From: a virus | Virus record (IMG/VR): IMGVR_UViG_3300007722_000007 | Span: 1 to 64,000 of that record | Length of the DNA stretch: 64,000 nucleotides | Direction: 5' to 3' (one strand) | In this document: in pieces, positions 43,302-54,600 of the stretch | Position numbering within the stretch: the first letter of the stretch is position 1 | Layout: the number at the start of each line of letters is the position of its first letter | Made by a program: the position numbers and the translations under genes | The notes under the pieces: model-generated | Told to the model about the DNA's origin: nothing | Seen by the model: only the letters and a program-made list of their open reading frames with translations | Database searches by the model: none

Positions 43302-43307
43302 TATAAT
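43302..43307 (+). promoter_or_regulatory. Possible -10 element (TATAAT) before the zincin-like giant gene
   Basis: A perfect TATAAT lies 22 bases before the ATG at 43330, in a 98-base gap. TTGTCA at 43264-43269 is a good -35 sequence but is too far (32 bases) to pair with it. The call rests on the -10 and the gap alone. Confidence 0.3.
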
Positions 43308-43329
43308 TGGATCACGCAGAGATGCAGTG

Positions 43330-46300
43330 ATGCCATTAACCAGAAAGCTGCTATATAAAATGGGCTTCCCACGATCCTCAATTCCCCTAAACGCCAAGAT
43401 TATTGCATCTAGCGACTCTAAAACCATCTACCAAATGCCGGATGGGTCAAGATTTTTACAAAACGGAATAACTGGCGAATTGAGTGATTTAACCGCATTT
43501 GATACCGACATATTACGCACATCAACAGCGAGTATCGTTGATAATTCAAATATGGACTGGGCCAATAAAAGAATTGTGGATATGGCCGGGAAAAGTCTAG
43601 ATGATTGGTGGAAAACCAAATCCGTCTCCCAGTCTCCCAAGCGACAAAAGCCAAAAACAAAGCCGGAAGAGGAGTATAAATATATCCCAACAACCACCTT
43701 TGAGGCATGGGCTTCAAAATGGAAACCAGGGGACTCGCTTCCGCTGTCCCCGCCAGGCATGTCGCTCAATTTGTGTCAACACTCGGGCGGGGGTTCGCCA
43801 TTAGAGAGTTTCCGTAATCCAACCGTTGACGAAGTACTCAACCGAATGTGGCTTCCCGATGAGAGGTACGTTCGCGTCGCCGAACCGAGACAGGGGTTAT
43901 CGGAAAAAGGGATTTTAGGGGCGGGATTAGGTATGGGCAGAAGAAACCTTCTCGACTTTGATCTGGCTAGGCGAAATTTGCAGACCGGTTTTGGAATTTG
44001 GCGCGATGGTTTGAATAAACTCCGTTGCGGCCCAGGAAGCCCGGCCGCGAATAGGTTTACAAATATTTTTGGTCTCGGATGCGATATCCCCGGCGGCGGC
44101 GACGGCCCCCTAGATAATATTGCTGCGGCCATTCCAAATTTGAATGCGCCGAAACCCAATGCGCCGGGTCCGAAATCACCCAAAACACCCAAGCAAGCCG
44201 TAGAAACAATGCGCGAAATATTAGGGAGAACGGGTAACAGAGTTAGACCATTACGCGTTAGCCGCACGGGAGAAGAGGTATCTGGGTCAATGGGCGCCGA
44301 TGACGGCGACGCGCGGGCAGTCCGAATATTACCCCGTGCGACCATGAGACAACGTATGTTTGACTACGCCGCCCGTCTCGTGCGGCCCGTAAGCCGCGTT
44401 ACGGACCGAAAGAAGGAATGGTTGAAATCGAACCCAGACGGAAGACCGTTTGATGCGAGTATCGCCTTATATCATGAGACTCTAGGAAGACACGGCGGAA
44501 ATCCAAATTTAATGCATGCACCGGTATCAATTTTAAATACGAAAACGGACGTATACGGAGAGGTTGAGCTTTTTGATCCGCGCACCGGAACGTACCGGTT
44601 CATGAATCAACAGGACTTGATTGAGGGATGGGACCCGGATATAGCAAAATGGAGTACGAATAATGCCTCTGACCCAAAAATTGCAAAACAGCTTCGTGAA
44701 AAATTAAGAAATTCAATGTCGCTACAATCTGGCGATCACCCTTTTTCGTTAAGGGAATACGATCAAATTATATCTAATATCGGCACCATTCTCGATGGCT
44801 TTTCTGTCGCAATAGAAAGGACAGCGGGAGAAAATGGCTCCATCCCAGCAATGATGCTCACGGGCGTTTCTATTGGCGACGTACTCGGAGGAGGATGGTC
44901 CGATACGGAGATGCTAAGAGCGCAAGTGCGCGGGATGAAGCCCGTAGAGCGACGGGGCAACGCCGAAAATATGCTCAACCAATTGGGGATACAGACACGA
45001 TGGTCCCAGCGCGACGCAAGCCCATTCCTAACCGCCGATGACCTTGCCGCGATTTGGCCGGCCTTTCAGGCCGATGCGAGAGGCCGACTTGGGGCGGGCG
45101 CCACCGACGACGAAGTGGATATTGGGGCAAGCAAACTTTGGCAAGATCCCGATCAGCGTAAGAAGATTATGGCACGTGCTGACGCGCCAATGGCCGGTCA
45201 GATTGTTATTAACCCAAACGCGCTTACGGACGCTGCCCTTAATCGCTGGCGACTAACCGCGGGCGAACATTATTTGGCGAGCGGACGGCCAAATAACAAT
45301 TCGGATCTTTTGCACTATACGGCCGCCCACGAAATGGAACATCTCGCTGATTTCGCTCGCAAAGTGCAAACTCTGATGGGCATTGACGACACGAAGTGGT
45401 CGGATTGGGTCAGGGGACAACGGCCGATTAATCTAGACGATGCCGCTGATGGCTCAATAATGCGACAGGCGATAGACAGATTGAAAACGCAATGGCGCAG
45501 TATGGCGCCAGCGACAGAGAGAATAAGCGCATTACTTGAATTTTATATGATTTTCATTAGCACCAGTGGTAATAGCCCAAGAAGCGCAGAACAAATAATG
45601 AGGGATAGCGGTGCAACCAAAAAACAAATCGCCGAAATGTTTGAGAGAGTCAATGACGCAATGGAGCGAATCGGCATTATTGGCGAACACGATTGGTGGA
45701 AAAAAATCTATGCCGACGCAATGCCTGGGGATATAAACTCTCCAAATAAATCCACGGGGACACAAAATGCCTCGGGCCACCTCGTGAGCGAAGACGATAT
45801 TGGTATTATGATGGACTTTCTTGGTTCCATCTACGGTCAAAGTAATACTACCGAGATGGTAGCGGAGTTGGGCGCACTGTTATTTCAGGGCGGAAATGGA
45901 ATGAAATTAATTAGGGATTTCGTAAACGGGCCGGAAAATACGGACGGCATATCGATGGCTGAATTTCTTGATGTCATAGAGGCAATTTTTGGTAAAGCTA
46001 GGATGCCGAGTTTGGATGAGGGATTGTCAACGGGCGGATTGACATATAAATCAGCGCTCCCGACTACAAGGCAGACCAAAATACAAACAGCCGGCGGATC
46101 AACTCCATATAATTACACAAATGCGAAAGTATTATATTTTACAAAAGTTACAGATATTGTCTCTAGTAAGGTTCTTGGTCGTGGCCTAACCGGGAATAGA
46201 ATGCGTTCGGGAATCGTCTATGACCCGAACGCCCGAGACGGCGACGGGGACGGCATCCGACAGGATCGCACGCGATGGGAACGTCCGGTTGGCCCTCGTG

Positions 46301-48573
46301 CGCCAGAATTGGTGCATATTGGCGCGTTGAACGAGAACCGAAAAAATAGGCGCAGGCGTGGTGCATCTAAAATCCGAGGAAGACGCGTGAACACTACGCC
46401 AAGTTTCGCATCAGTCGCCTCTCGGCGGAATTATGACAGTGCGCCCACCGGAAGTATGGCACTCGGCCCCGGCAATCCGCTTGCCAGAAGCACCGACAAT
46501 GATTGGCTTGTAGATCTTGACGCATATAAAAGTTTAATGCTTAGAATTGAAGACAATATTGATCAAAAATTCAACGGCAGGCCGCGAACTATCGGCGACG
46601 TACTCGACAAACTTGCCACCGCCAAAGACGGTCTCGGCAAGCGAAATATTAATTTAGATCTCGTCCCGGCGTATTGGTTAATACCCGCAATGAGCGCCAT
46701 GAAATCGGCCCTCGGAGGTCGCTATAGCGGAAACGACACCGTGGTTTCCCCAACCGAGCTCGGAGCGTATTATTCATTGATGCATCACCTAGATCAATAC
46801 CCTGAAGCCTTTCAGGATATTAGTCTAATATTCTCTCCGTCAAGCATGCCCGACGCTCCGTCATTTGACGGACCAGTCGGCGCAACATCGGTTCGCCCGA
46901 CATACGAAACGGCAGCAATGTCCGATGGGTCAAATTTCCGACCAGAATTTCACAGGATGCTGCCGGGCCTGAGGGAGGGGTTACCGTATCCGGATATGGA
47001 AAATTCCCCTGTCGTCTCCGAGTCCGGGGCGGGCGATTTAACCAAATGGGAGTCCACAATTCAGCCGCGACTGAGGCGTGGCGTGAAAACCGTCATTGTT
47101 CAAATACCAAGCACCACATCTGGCCACGGCAAATACCCATCGTTCCAGAACATGAAAGATGGTAACTCGTTTGAAATACAGCTTGATCAAATCGGAGACC
47201 GAAACATCGGCGTTTTCATAGACGAAATGTACAGATTGCTAGAAAATAATAGCGAGGGAGGCCAACTAATAGACAATGTCGGCTCCGTTGTTCTAACGCA
47301 ACTTATCAAAGATGCTGCGGATAAATTTGACAATGCTATGCGTTCCGCAGAATCAAATCCGTCAATGAGGGGACAGATCGTTTCCGCCGCAACCGCACGG
47401 GCGGATGCCGACCTAGATGAAATAGCCCAGGCGGCTTCATTTTTAATTGCGACCCACGAGTTCGGACACGTTCTTGATTCGGTCGGAAACTGGAGACGCT
47501 CCCCGCTGGCAGCAAATCAACACAGTTCTCGTGGGCTAAATACCGTAGGGGAGTTCAGAAGAACAATCACTGAACTTTCGGCGATTGAGGACGGTCTTGA
47601 TTCACCGCTCGCCAAACCATTGTATAATTCCCTAGCGTCGACATTTGTTTTTGAGCATGTCAATGACGCGCTAGCGTCACACTCCGCATTCAAGGAGATG
47701 ACGGGAATCCTCCAACAAATGAGACAGCAATTGGATGAGTTTGGATCCGTGTTGTCCCTCTTTGATTCAATGGCCACGGACGCCAGAAATAACGGCGCTG
47801 ACACCAGTGCCATGTTTGAGAATAGCGGACTTGCTTCTATTATGGGGCAAACGCCGATGGACCTATTGGCAATTTTCAATTTATCCGTGTCATCTCAGGA
47901 GTCGGCGCTAGACCAAATGCGCCTCATGGACAGGGTCATGAGAAGCCAATATGATGTGGCCGCTGAAAGACTGCGTGAACTATATGAAAAAGTTACAGCA
48001 CTAGTGCCGGTATATCATTGGATAAATAAACAGTCATTTGATGTGAATAACATAGGGCGACAAATGACCGACATACGGACCACTAATCCAAATGCGATTG
48101 CTGAATTTATGCAAAATTTTGGTAATGACGTTTACGGAAAATCAGCGTGGTTTGATGATGACGGTCAGTTCAATGAGCGGAAATATATTATATCCGCGTT
48201 AAATAAAATGGCAGATCCTGATAATTATCACCGGATGCTCAGCCGTGTCAATGACGGACTGATCATGCAGGGCAACAACGGTTGGAAAAACCTTGGCGAT
48301 GACGACATAGAGGCACTCGTAAAATTGATCCCGTATCTGTCTACGTATGCAGGGCCCGCATTTTATCCAGACCAAATCGCAAACCCGGAAAATTATCCAG
48401 GATCCAACTCTGAGGCCTATGCTGAAATGCATCTCGCGCAAGTGCTAGCGGCAACTGGCACGCTTGACCATTTTGACGAAATAGAGCGAGCGCGTATTGA
48501 GAAAATATATAAACGCATGATTGATTGGGCGCGGAATTTAATAGAAGACGGGATGGTAGATAGTGGAAATTAA
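43330..48573 (+). CDS. Giant protein with two HExxH zincin-like domains
   Basis: A 1,747-residue protein. The ATG at 43330 follows an in-frame GTG at 43327. The N-terminus has a small beta region, then near residue 231 an RCGPGSPAANRFTN...GLGC module. VSGSM (Met321) and PTGSM (Met1043) flank the first large domain, which contains AAHEMEHLADFA (HEMEH, 667-671) with a later Glu in TTEMVAELGALL (~843). An acidic loop ARDGDGDGIRQD lies near 966-975. The second domain has IATHEFGHVLDSV (HEFGH, 1376-1380) and a later Glu in SEAYAEMHLAQVL (~1696). HExxH plus a distant Glu is the zinc site of gluzincin-type metallopeptidases. Both look intact. They may process virion proteins or act as host-directed effectors. 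Confidence 0.78.
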   Translation: MPLTRKLLYKMGFPRSSIPLNAKIIASSDSKTIYQMPDGSRFLQNGITGELSDLTAFDTDILRTSTASIVDNSNMDWANKRIVDMAGKSLDDWWKTKSVSQSPKRQKPKTKPEEEYKYIPTTTFEAWASKWKPGDSLPLSPPGMSLNLCQHSGGGSPLESFRNPTVDEVLNRMWLPDERYVRVAEPRQGLSEKGILGAGLGMGRRNLLDFDLARRNLQTGFGIWRDGLNKLRCGPGSPAANRFTNIFGLGCDIPGGGDGPLDNIAAAIPNLNAPKPNAPGPKSPKTPKQAVETMREILGRTGNRVRPLRVSRTGEEVSGSMGADDGDARAVRILPRATMRQRMFDYAARLVRPVSRVTDRKKEWLKSNPDGRPFDASIALYHETLGRHGGNPNLMHAPVSILNTKTDVYGEVELFDPRTGTYRFMNQQDLIEGWDPDIAKWSTNNASDPKIAKQLREKLRNSMSLQSGDHPFSLREYDQIISNIGTILDGFSVAIERTAGENGSIPAMMLTGVSIGDVLGGGWSDTEMLRAQVRGMKPVERRGNAENMLNQLGIQTRWSQRDASPFLTADDLAAIWPAFQADARGRLGAGATDDEVDIGASKLWQDPDQRKKIMARADAPMAGQIVINPNALTDAALNRWRLTAGEHYLASGRPNNNSDLLHYTAAHEMEHLADFARKVQTLMGIDDTKWSDWVRGQRPINLDDAADGSIMRQAIDRLKTQWRSMAPATERISALLEFYMIFISTSGNSPRSAEQIMRDSGATKKQIAEMFERVNDAMERIGIIGEHDWWKKIYADAMPGDINSPNKSTGTQNASGHLVSEDDIGIMMDFLGSIYGQSNTTEMVAELGALLFQGGNGMKLIRDFVNGPENTDGISMAEFLDVIEAIFGKARMPSLDEGLSTGGLTYKSALPTTRQTKIQTAGGSTPYNYTNAKVLYFTKVTDIVSSKVLGRGLTGNRMRSGIVYDPNARDGDGDGIRQDRTRWERPVGPRAPELVHIGALNENRKNRRRRGASKIRGRRVNTTPSFASVASRRNYDSAPTGSMALGPGNPLARSTDNDWLVDLDAYKSLMLRIEDNIDQKFNGRPRTIGDVLDKLATAKDGLGKRNINLDLVPAYWLIPAMSAMKSALGGRYSGNDTVVSPTELGAYYSLMHHLDQYPEAFQDISLIFSPSSMPDAPSFDGPVGATSVRPTYETAAMSDGSNFRPEFHRMLPGLREGLPYPDMENSPVVSESGAGDLTKWESTIQPRLRRGVKTVIVQIPSTTSGHGKYPSFQNMKDGNSFEIQLDQIGDRNIGVFIDEMYRLLENNSEGGQLIDNVGSVVLTQLIKDAADKFDNAMRSAESNPSMRGQIVSAATARADADLDEIAQAASFLIATHEFGHVLDSVGNWRRSPLAANQHSSRGLNTVGEFRRTITELSAIEDGLDSPLAKPLYNSLASTFVFEHVNDALASHSAFKEMTGILQQMRQQLDEFGSVLSLFDSMATDARNNGADTSAMFENSGLASIMGQTPMDLLAIFNLSVSSQESALDQMRLMDRVMRSQYDVAAERLRELYEKVTALVPVYHWINKQSFDVNNIGRQMTDIRTTNPNAIAEFMQNFGNDVYGKSAWFDDDGQFNERKYIISALNKMADPDNYHRMLSRVNDGLIMQGNNGWKNLGDDDIEALVKLIPYLSTYAGPAFYPDQIANPENYPGSNSEAYAEMHLAQVLAATGTLDHFDEIERARIEKIYKRMIDWARNLIEDGMVDSGN

Positions 48574-48961
48574 TACAAATAAGACCGAGAAGCAATTTAT
48601 TGAATTGCTGGAACGGATTGCCAAAACGCCCGTTTCGGAATTGGCCGATATGGCCCAACCGGGCGGACCAGTGTCATATAGCCCCACCGGCAATATGGCC
48701 GGGATTGTCGACAACTTTTCGCCAAGTCCACCAAAAATGCAGTGGGCGGGCGATCTGTTTAAGCGGATGATCGGTGACCAGAATTTCCAAAAAATGACTC
48801 CCGCCGTAAAGGCGTGGACTGTGCGAGACTTAATGGAGAAAGTTAACGGATTGGAAGCGAAGACCCGTACGGCACTCGGGTCCCCAATAGACATATCTGA
48901 ATCACTAAAAAATGGCGATTTAGCCCTTGGTGCCGACAAGGCAGCGAAGGATCTGAAATGA
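48563..48961 (+). CDS. Small protein with a variant TGNM site
   Basis: A 132-residue protein starting at GTG 48563, overlapping the stop of the previous gene by 11 bases. Residues 40-48 read SPTGNMAG, a one-residue variant of the [ST]GSM motif. The rest is helical (FKRMIGDQNFQKMTPAVKAW, then VRDLMEKVNGLEAKTR). No family is recognised. Its 3' end overlaps the next gene by four bases (ATGA), so it is in the same translational unit as the giant genes. Confidence 0.6.
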   Translation: MEINTNKTEKQFIELLERIAKTPVSELADMAQPGGPVSYSPTGNMAGIVDNFSPSPPKMQWAGDLFKRMIGDQNFQKMTPAVKAWTVRDLMEKVNGLEAKTRTALGSPIDISESLKNGDLALGADKAAKDLK

Positions 48962-49611
48962 CAAGCGAACAAGGGCCATTGGGCGGATTTATGGCCATTA
49001 ACATACATGAACAGCCGAACGCCGAAGCCAGCAACGGAGTTCTAGATATCCTTGATGCGATGGGGGACTATGTCTCAACCGAGAGCAAGGTCGCTATTGA
49101 CGCCATTCCCCAGGAACGCGTTACCGGTGATGTTCTCCGCGGATACGGACCACGACGAGGGAATTTAGAGAGATTGCTCAGGTACTGGCGACCAATAATG
49201 AAGAAGCCGGGTGGTTTCCGTAGATGCCGGGTGATACTGGCCGACCATCCAGAACTATATCCACTGGATAACATCTGTGCCTGGCTACACCACGAAACAA
49301 CCGGATTATGGCCAAACGAGGGATGCCATCACCCAGGGATGAAAAATTGTCGCAAGAAACTGAAGGGAGCGGTGCGGGGTTCAATTTGGAACGATAGCGA
49401 ATTTGACGACAGGATAAAAAAGATTACATCCCGTTCCGGGCGAAAAAGTGCTCAGGCGGGATTTGCAGGGACGGATGATCCATTTGTCCCGGTTTTGACC
49501 GAAGCCGACTGGGGCCACGCCATTAAGGTCCTTCAAGATTTTTCTGAAATGGAACCAGATTTTGTAAATTACGTTTGTGATGACAATAATTGGGAGCTCG
49601 AGTTTGAGTAA
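48958..49611 (+). CDS. Conserved phage protein with His/Cys motif
   Basis: A 217-residue protein. The central block LERLLRYWRPIMKKPGGFRR followed by CRVILADHPELYPLDNICAW and LHHETTGLWPNEGCHHPGMK looks like a conserved actinophage element; the paired H and C residues could hold a metal. The C-terminal part, VLTEADWGHAIKVLQDFSE, is helical. I do not know its function. The middle has 'MKKPGGFRRC...DHPELYPL..ICAWLHHETTG', which I associate with phage structural clusters. It overlaps both neighbours. Confidence 0.65.
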   Translation: MTSEQGPLGGFMAINIHEQPNAEASNGVLDILDAMGDYVSTESKVAIDAIPQERVTGDVLRGYGPRRGNLERLLRYWRPIMKKPGGFRRCRVILADHPELYPLDNICAWLHHETTGLWPNEGCHHPGMKNCRKKLKGAVRGSIWNDSEFDDRIKKITSRSGRKSAQAGFAGTDDPFVPVLTEADWGHAIKVLQDFSEMEPDFVNYVCDDNNWELEFE

Positions 49612-51688
49612 ACGACATGAAGCAGCGGAGTGCGTTGGCTGTATCAAGTCCGGGGAATCCCGGACTCGCAAGCTCATGCCGGCGATGGCAATTTCTCGAC
49701 CAAACATTTATTTATTGCCCCTTCTGATTCTTAACGATAAACAAAAGGCAATTGAATTTAAATGCGCCCAAATGACGGCAGCAGGGAAAAACATATCGGC
49801 CTACGATCAGAGCGTGCGTTTTAAGGCCGACATAATCAATATAAACCTTCCCTCAACTCAGGAACTAAAGTCAGTTGTTGCTCCGATCGTTCCTGGTGGG
49901 AGGGCAAATCCAATACGCTCAACGGCATGGTCTCTTGCCATCCCGGGTGGCCGCGGTGGAGCCCCAAACGTACTTGCACGCACGCTTCCCGGACAGGTTA
50001 AGCCGACACGCGGCTTTCGGTGCCCGGAAGGATTTCAATTTGGGGGCAGGTTTACGGACAAATATTACAGCACATGCGGCAAACAGCTTTTCCAGTTAGC
50101 GCTATCTATCGCCAATCAATTACTGAATGTAGGCACCATCGCGGCGGATAATTCACCACGGGAAATTTCAATAAATGGCAGACCGGTGCAAGCCTTAAAG
50201 CCCAATGGTCAAACGTCATCAATACGGCGCCCGAATATTTTAATACCAAAAGTGGGGCGAATGAATTTCGCTCTTTACAAACAAGCAATCGGTAATGTCG
50301 TTGCCGAAATGTCTACCGTTAATCGTCGACTGGCACGAATGGTAAGGCGGGATGGCGTTGTTTTGACACCGGTTGTTTCCGCAAGTGTGTTACGCACCGT
50401 TCCGGACTCGCGGGATATGGAGGGGGCCTCATATATTATCAATGCCGTCACCCCGTCAGACATCGGTCGTTCCGAACTTGGAATGCTGTCGAATACCGGA
50501 GTTACCCAGCTTCTCTACGTCCTGCCAGACGGATCATCTATTTCATTGCGCAAAAAACGAAACCTATCCCCTGGGGAAAGTCGCAAACTCGGGAAAACCA
50601 TCGCAAGCGCAGAATCAATGCGAGCTAGTTCAAACCCGGCAGGTCGTCTTGAAATGATTGCCGCAGAAATGAATGGGGCCATGGCGTATGAACAGCAATT
50701 CGTGAATGCATCTGGCGCGAATGACATAATTGAAGTTAATGTACCTGGATCAAAAACGCCAAAGCAAATGCGTCGCTGGTATGCGGAGGCCTTCAAAAAA
50801 ACAAATGTCGCTAAAATTAAAAAGGTGAGAAAAACGCAAATTGAAGACGAGGCGGGGTTTGTTGAAAGTCTTGACGAAGCGCTTAATCTAATTTCAAATG
50901 GTGGGCAAATAGGGAATATCCGGCCACATATCCGCGCAACGGCTTTGGCAAAAAGCTCAATTGTCGACTCCAAAAAAATAAATTCTAAAATTACCGAGCA
51001 CAGTCTCGATCGCCAAAAAATTCTTGAAGTTTCGCCGACCACGGAATTTGAACATCTCGGGGCAATGTTTTCATCCGAGGTCCAGGCACATTTAGGACTA
51101 GCATCAACAGACATTTGGTTCGCCGGGACCGGAACCCGAAGGCCGTATTTGGTTTCTCTTCCGGAAGATGCGATTTCCGGTGGCCGTTCGGCAAGGGGAT
51201 CTGGTTTGAAATCGGCAAATCCATCGGATATTGCGACCCTGTTTATTGCGGACCTTTTAACCGACACCAGAATGCGTAATCCGTCATCCATATTCACGAT
51301 CGACACGGGGGCGGCCGTACGAAGCTTCGGTTCTCCGGTCATATCCGCAGGACTCGCCGGACTATCGATAAAAGAAAAAACCGCACGTATCGGCATGCCG
51401 ATAAATAAATTACTTTTAGAAAATGATAAATTAACATATCGTTATTACTTCGCCGAAATCAACGCAAGACAGAAGAAGATAGTGCTTGAAATGCTGGAGC
51501 GCCTACTGAGCAAAGCCAACAATTTCAATTTCGCAGATTTCGCCCAAAGACTCACAATTGACGGAGAACTTACAGACGCCGAACGGAACCACCTCACGAT
51601 ACTTAAACAACTATACGAAACGCGTGTTCGCCGGCTGTTAGGGTCCGTCGGCGCAATTAAGAATTTTATCGGTGGCGCAAATGAATAA
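49604..51688 (+). CDS. Large protein with RCP-FTD-C module and possible kinase-like fold
   Basis: About 694 residues from a TTG at 49604 with GGGAG seven bases upstream; an in-frame ATG at 49577 would overlap the previous gene by 35 bases. Residues ~140-165 hold the RCPEGFQFGGRFTD...STCG module shared with two neighbouring giants. The C-terminal third has EVQAHLGL, then IATLFIADLLTD, RMRNPSSIFTIDTGAA. That resembles the catalytic loop plus Asp-x-Gly of PI3K/HipA-like kinases (D-x4-N ... IDxG), but key positions may be degenerate. I regard the kinase idea as tentative. No [ST]GSM site was found. Its end overlaps the next gene. Confidence 0.65.
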   Translation: MSKRHEAAECVGCIKSGESRTRKLMPAMAISRPNIYLLPLLILNDKQKAIEFKCAQMTAAGKNISAYDQSVRFKADIININLPSTQELKSVVAPIVPGGRANPIRSTAWSLAIPGGRGGAPNVLARTLPGQVKPTRGFRCPEGFQFGGRFTDKYYSTCGKQLFQLALSIANQLLNVGTIAADNSPREISINGRPVQALKPNGQTSSIRRPNILIPKVGRMNFALYKQAIGNVVAEMSTVNRRLARMVRRDGVVLTPVVSASVLRTVPDSRDMEGASYIINAVTPSDIGRSELGMLSNTGVTQLLYVLPDGSSISLRKKRNLSPGESRKLGKTIASAESMRASSNPAGRLEMIAAEMNGAMAYEQQFVNASGANDIIEVNVPGSKTPKQMRRWYAEAFKKTNVAKIKKVRKTQIEDEAGFVESLDEALNLISNGGQIGNIRPHIRATALAKSSIVDSKKINSKITEHSLDRQKILEVSPTTEFEHLGAMFSSEVQAHLGLASTDIWFAGTGTRRPYLVSLPEDAISGGRSARGSGLKSANPSDIATLFIADLLTDTRMRNPSSIFTIDTGAAVRSFGSPVISAGLAGLSIKEKTARIGMPINKLLLENDKLTYRYYFAEINARQKKIVLEMLERLLSKANNFNFADFAQRLTIDGELTDAERNHLTILKQLYETRVRRLLGSVGAIKNFIGGANE

Positions 51689-54600
51689 GTTCCAGCTCGT
51701 AATAGATGGGTCAAATAATTCCGCGTATGGGGTGATTGCCACGATCGCCAACGCAGATAAATACATCGGCAATATGTCACACGGTGCAGATTGGGCTAAG
51801 TGGGCTGGAAAATCGGGTTTTAGGAAGCTGGAGATAATCGAATCACTTGACATGCACTTGTCCCTTGGCGATGTCATCCCGTTATCTAGTGATGAAGTTT
51901 TGAAATTAAAAAGCCTGCTTAGCGATAGCGCGTTTGGGGCACTGAGTAACTTTGTCGAACAGAATCTATTATTAACCAAAAATAATCCAGAGCCAGAAAA
52001 TCTGATTGAGGACGACGAGCCAGAATACGAACTTGTTGCCGATTGGCCAATTACCGATATCGCCCTAAGTCTGATCGAGGTTCAGTTTAAGATGAACGCC
52101 GTTCACTACAAGGCGAAGTCGTTCATTTCGGACTCATCGGCATCTTCTTTTTCACTTAGCACAAAGGGCGTGCGAGCAATGTGGGACCCTAATTTTCCTG
52201 GTGGTGGCAGATGGCGCTGCCCTCCAGAAAGTGGATACACCGCCGGCCAATTTACCAATAGATTTGGGCGGGGGTGTTTGCCCGGCGCAGCTCGCAGAAT
52301 AGGCCGAAGAATGCTGTCCCTTGCTGATGCCGGCGTACTAAAGCGGACCCTAGGAGACCGTGGCGGGATACTTGAGGCCAGGGGATTTTTAAGGGACGAG
52401 CGTGGACTGGCCGCCGCTGGGAGACGTTCGGCCAACCGGATTGAAAGACAGGGGCGTCGCACCGAAAGGCGCATTGCGGGATTGGCCAAAGATACCGATG
52501 ATTTAAATAATCCAAATCCTCAGCGCCCAGCCGCAAATCGGTCAGAACGACGCAAAAAACGAGGCAACAGACTCGCCGCGTTTGCTGATCGGCTGACAGG
52601 AGAGCGGGTAACCCCAAGAAACAATCAAGCGAACCAACCAGATAATCTCGCAGATGAATCCCCTGTAACTGTTTCCACGGCGCGCATGAATCGGAGAATT
52701 AACAATAGCGCCAAGCCATTAGAGCTTGAACCGGGCACGGTATTAACCGATGAAAGAAACACCACCGATCAACTATTACTCGACCAGGGTTTCGCCGAGA
52801 TTGAGCGAAGTTTAGATGAGATTGAACAAAGTTTAGATGATAATAAACTCCGTAGAAAAAGGCGAAGCAAAACTCCAGTACGCCCACACATAATTGACAG
52901 AATCAGTAAGCGTCGCCAAGACGGCAGATTGCGGATTTCCGATGTGCGCCCCAGGGTCAGGGAAACCCGCGGCCCAGATAATATCGGGCCGCGAGAGACA
53001 ATGCGCGAACGAGCCGCCTTACGGCTTGAAAGACTGGCCCAAAGATTAACGGCCAGAAATAACCGTACGGTTACGCCGAACACAACTATCCAAAGTCCGG
53101 AACCGGCGGTCAATAGCCAATTAGGGCAACGGGCGCGGATGAGGCAGGTAGTGCTAAGTAAGGATAGTCCACGGCGGGTACTGTACGGCAATATCATTCC
53201 GTCGCAACGCACAGCGCGGAATCTAAAGGGGTGGGAAGCATATACCGCTATCGAGCAACAATCATTGGAGGCGTCAGCTACGAAAGCGCAAAAGCGCCTC
53301 ACTGACGGCTGGAGGACGCGGTTGGGGCTGTCTCCGGCCGACAATTTGGACGAAGACGCAATTGACACATGGATGAAGGCATTAACGGTACGCCAGCCCC
53401 GAAAAGCCGCCGTACTCCAGAACCAGGCTCACAACGCCGTTATCCTTGATGATTTCCTTGACCCAATAACATCTAATACATCCAAATTAAAAACTGAAAA
53501 TTGGGCCGCAATCAAGCCGGCCATGAGAGAGTGGATCATCGCTGATGCCGGTTTAACGGCCCCAGCGCGTGTATCCCCAAAATCACGTAAAACGCCCGTA
53601 CCGAATAAGCCTCCGCAGCGACCTCGGCTAGTACGGTCTGGCGGTCAGCTTGCATTGCCGCCAGGGCCAGCGCCGACACAGGGCAATCTTGTTCCGGACG
53701 CCGACGTGGTGGATGACGAATTGGTATTTGATACTCAGCCGGAGCCAAACAACGAACTTGCACCAGTCGGGGTCGATGTAGTTACAAGCACAAATGAACA
53801 CGGGACAATTGACGCTGCAGAAAACGCCTTGTTCATATATGAAGAAAATACGAAACTATACAGAGACCCGATTTCCGGCATGTATAAAGAAGACTATAAA
53901 GACTTGCCGATAACAATAGATACGGAAGTGAACACAATGCAGCCGTTGCCCCTGATGCAGCGGAAAAAGAAAAATGGGGCCATCGTCTCGTATCCGAAAA
54001 TTCGTAATCACCAAGGGTTTGTTGGTGGCAAGGCCGTCATAGTGCAGCTGTCACTCGCTCCAAACACAACAAGGCCCGGAGAGGGTCACAGCGTTTCAAC
54101 ATGGGCCGAAGCAAGAGGGGCTATCTGGAATGATTTGCCGGAAAGCGTTAAACGCGAAAATCCAGGAATAGAAATCGTAGAAATACCCAGAATAAACGGA
54201 GTACAGCAAACAGCCGACACCGTTAGTTCATTTAATAGCTCTCGGCGCTCAAGCTACCGCAATAGCACGGAAATGGCGGGAACCGATATTTCAACCCAAG
54301 ATGTATTTCTTAGAACGCGAACAAGCTCGTGGAATTTTGGCCACACCGATGTCGCTATGGTGATCTCTTCCGTAAACACGGCCCTTGTCAGCAATCAACC
54401 ACAAGACTGGATGAAGGCCTGGGCGAAACTTAAAAGCGTGCACGCCGATGCGACTAGAAAGCTGGAAGCTTCCCTCACCGAGTGGAGAAGGCCGGACAAT
54501 AAAAATAATTCCCGCCAGCGTCGCGAGTTCGTGCTTGCCGGAGACCTAGCGGAGACCGTTGAGGCAATTATAGAACGAGTTATGCCTTCGGTTTTTCCGA

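Noticed and set aside
50515-51396. Minus-strand frame of 293 codons opposite the 694-residue protein
   Set aside because: A long antisense frame, but low-quality composition, no start signals, and the sense strand is continuous with overlapping neighbours.
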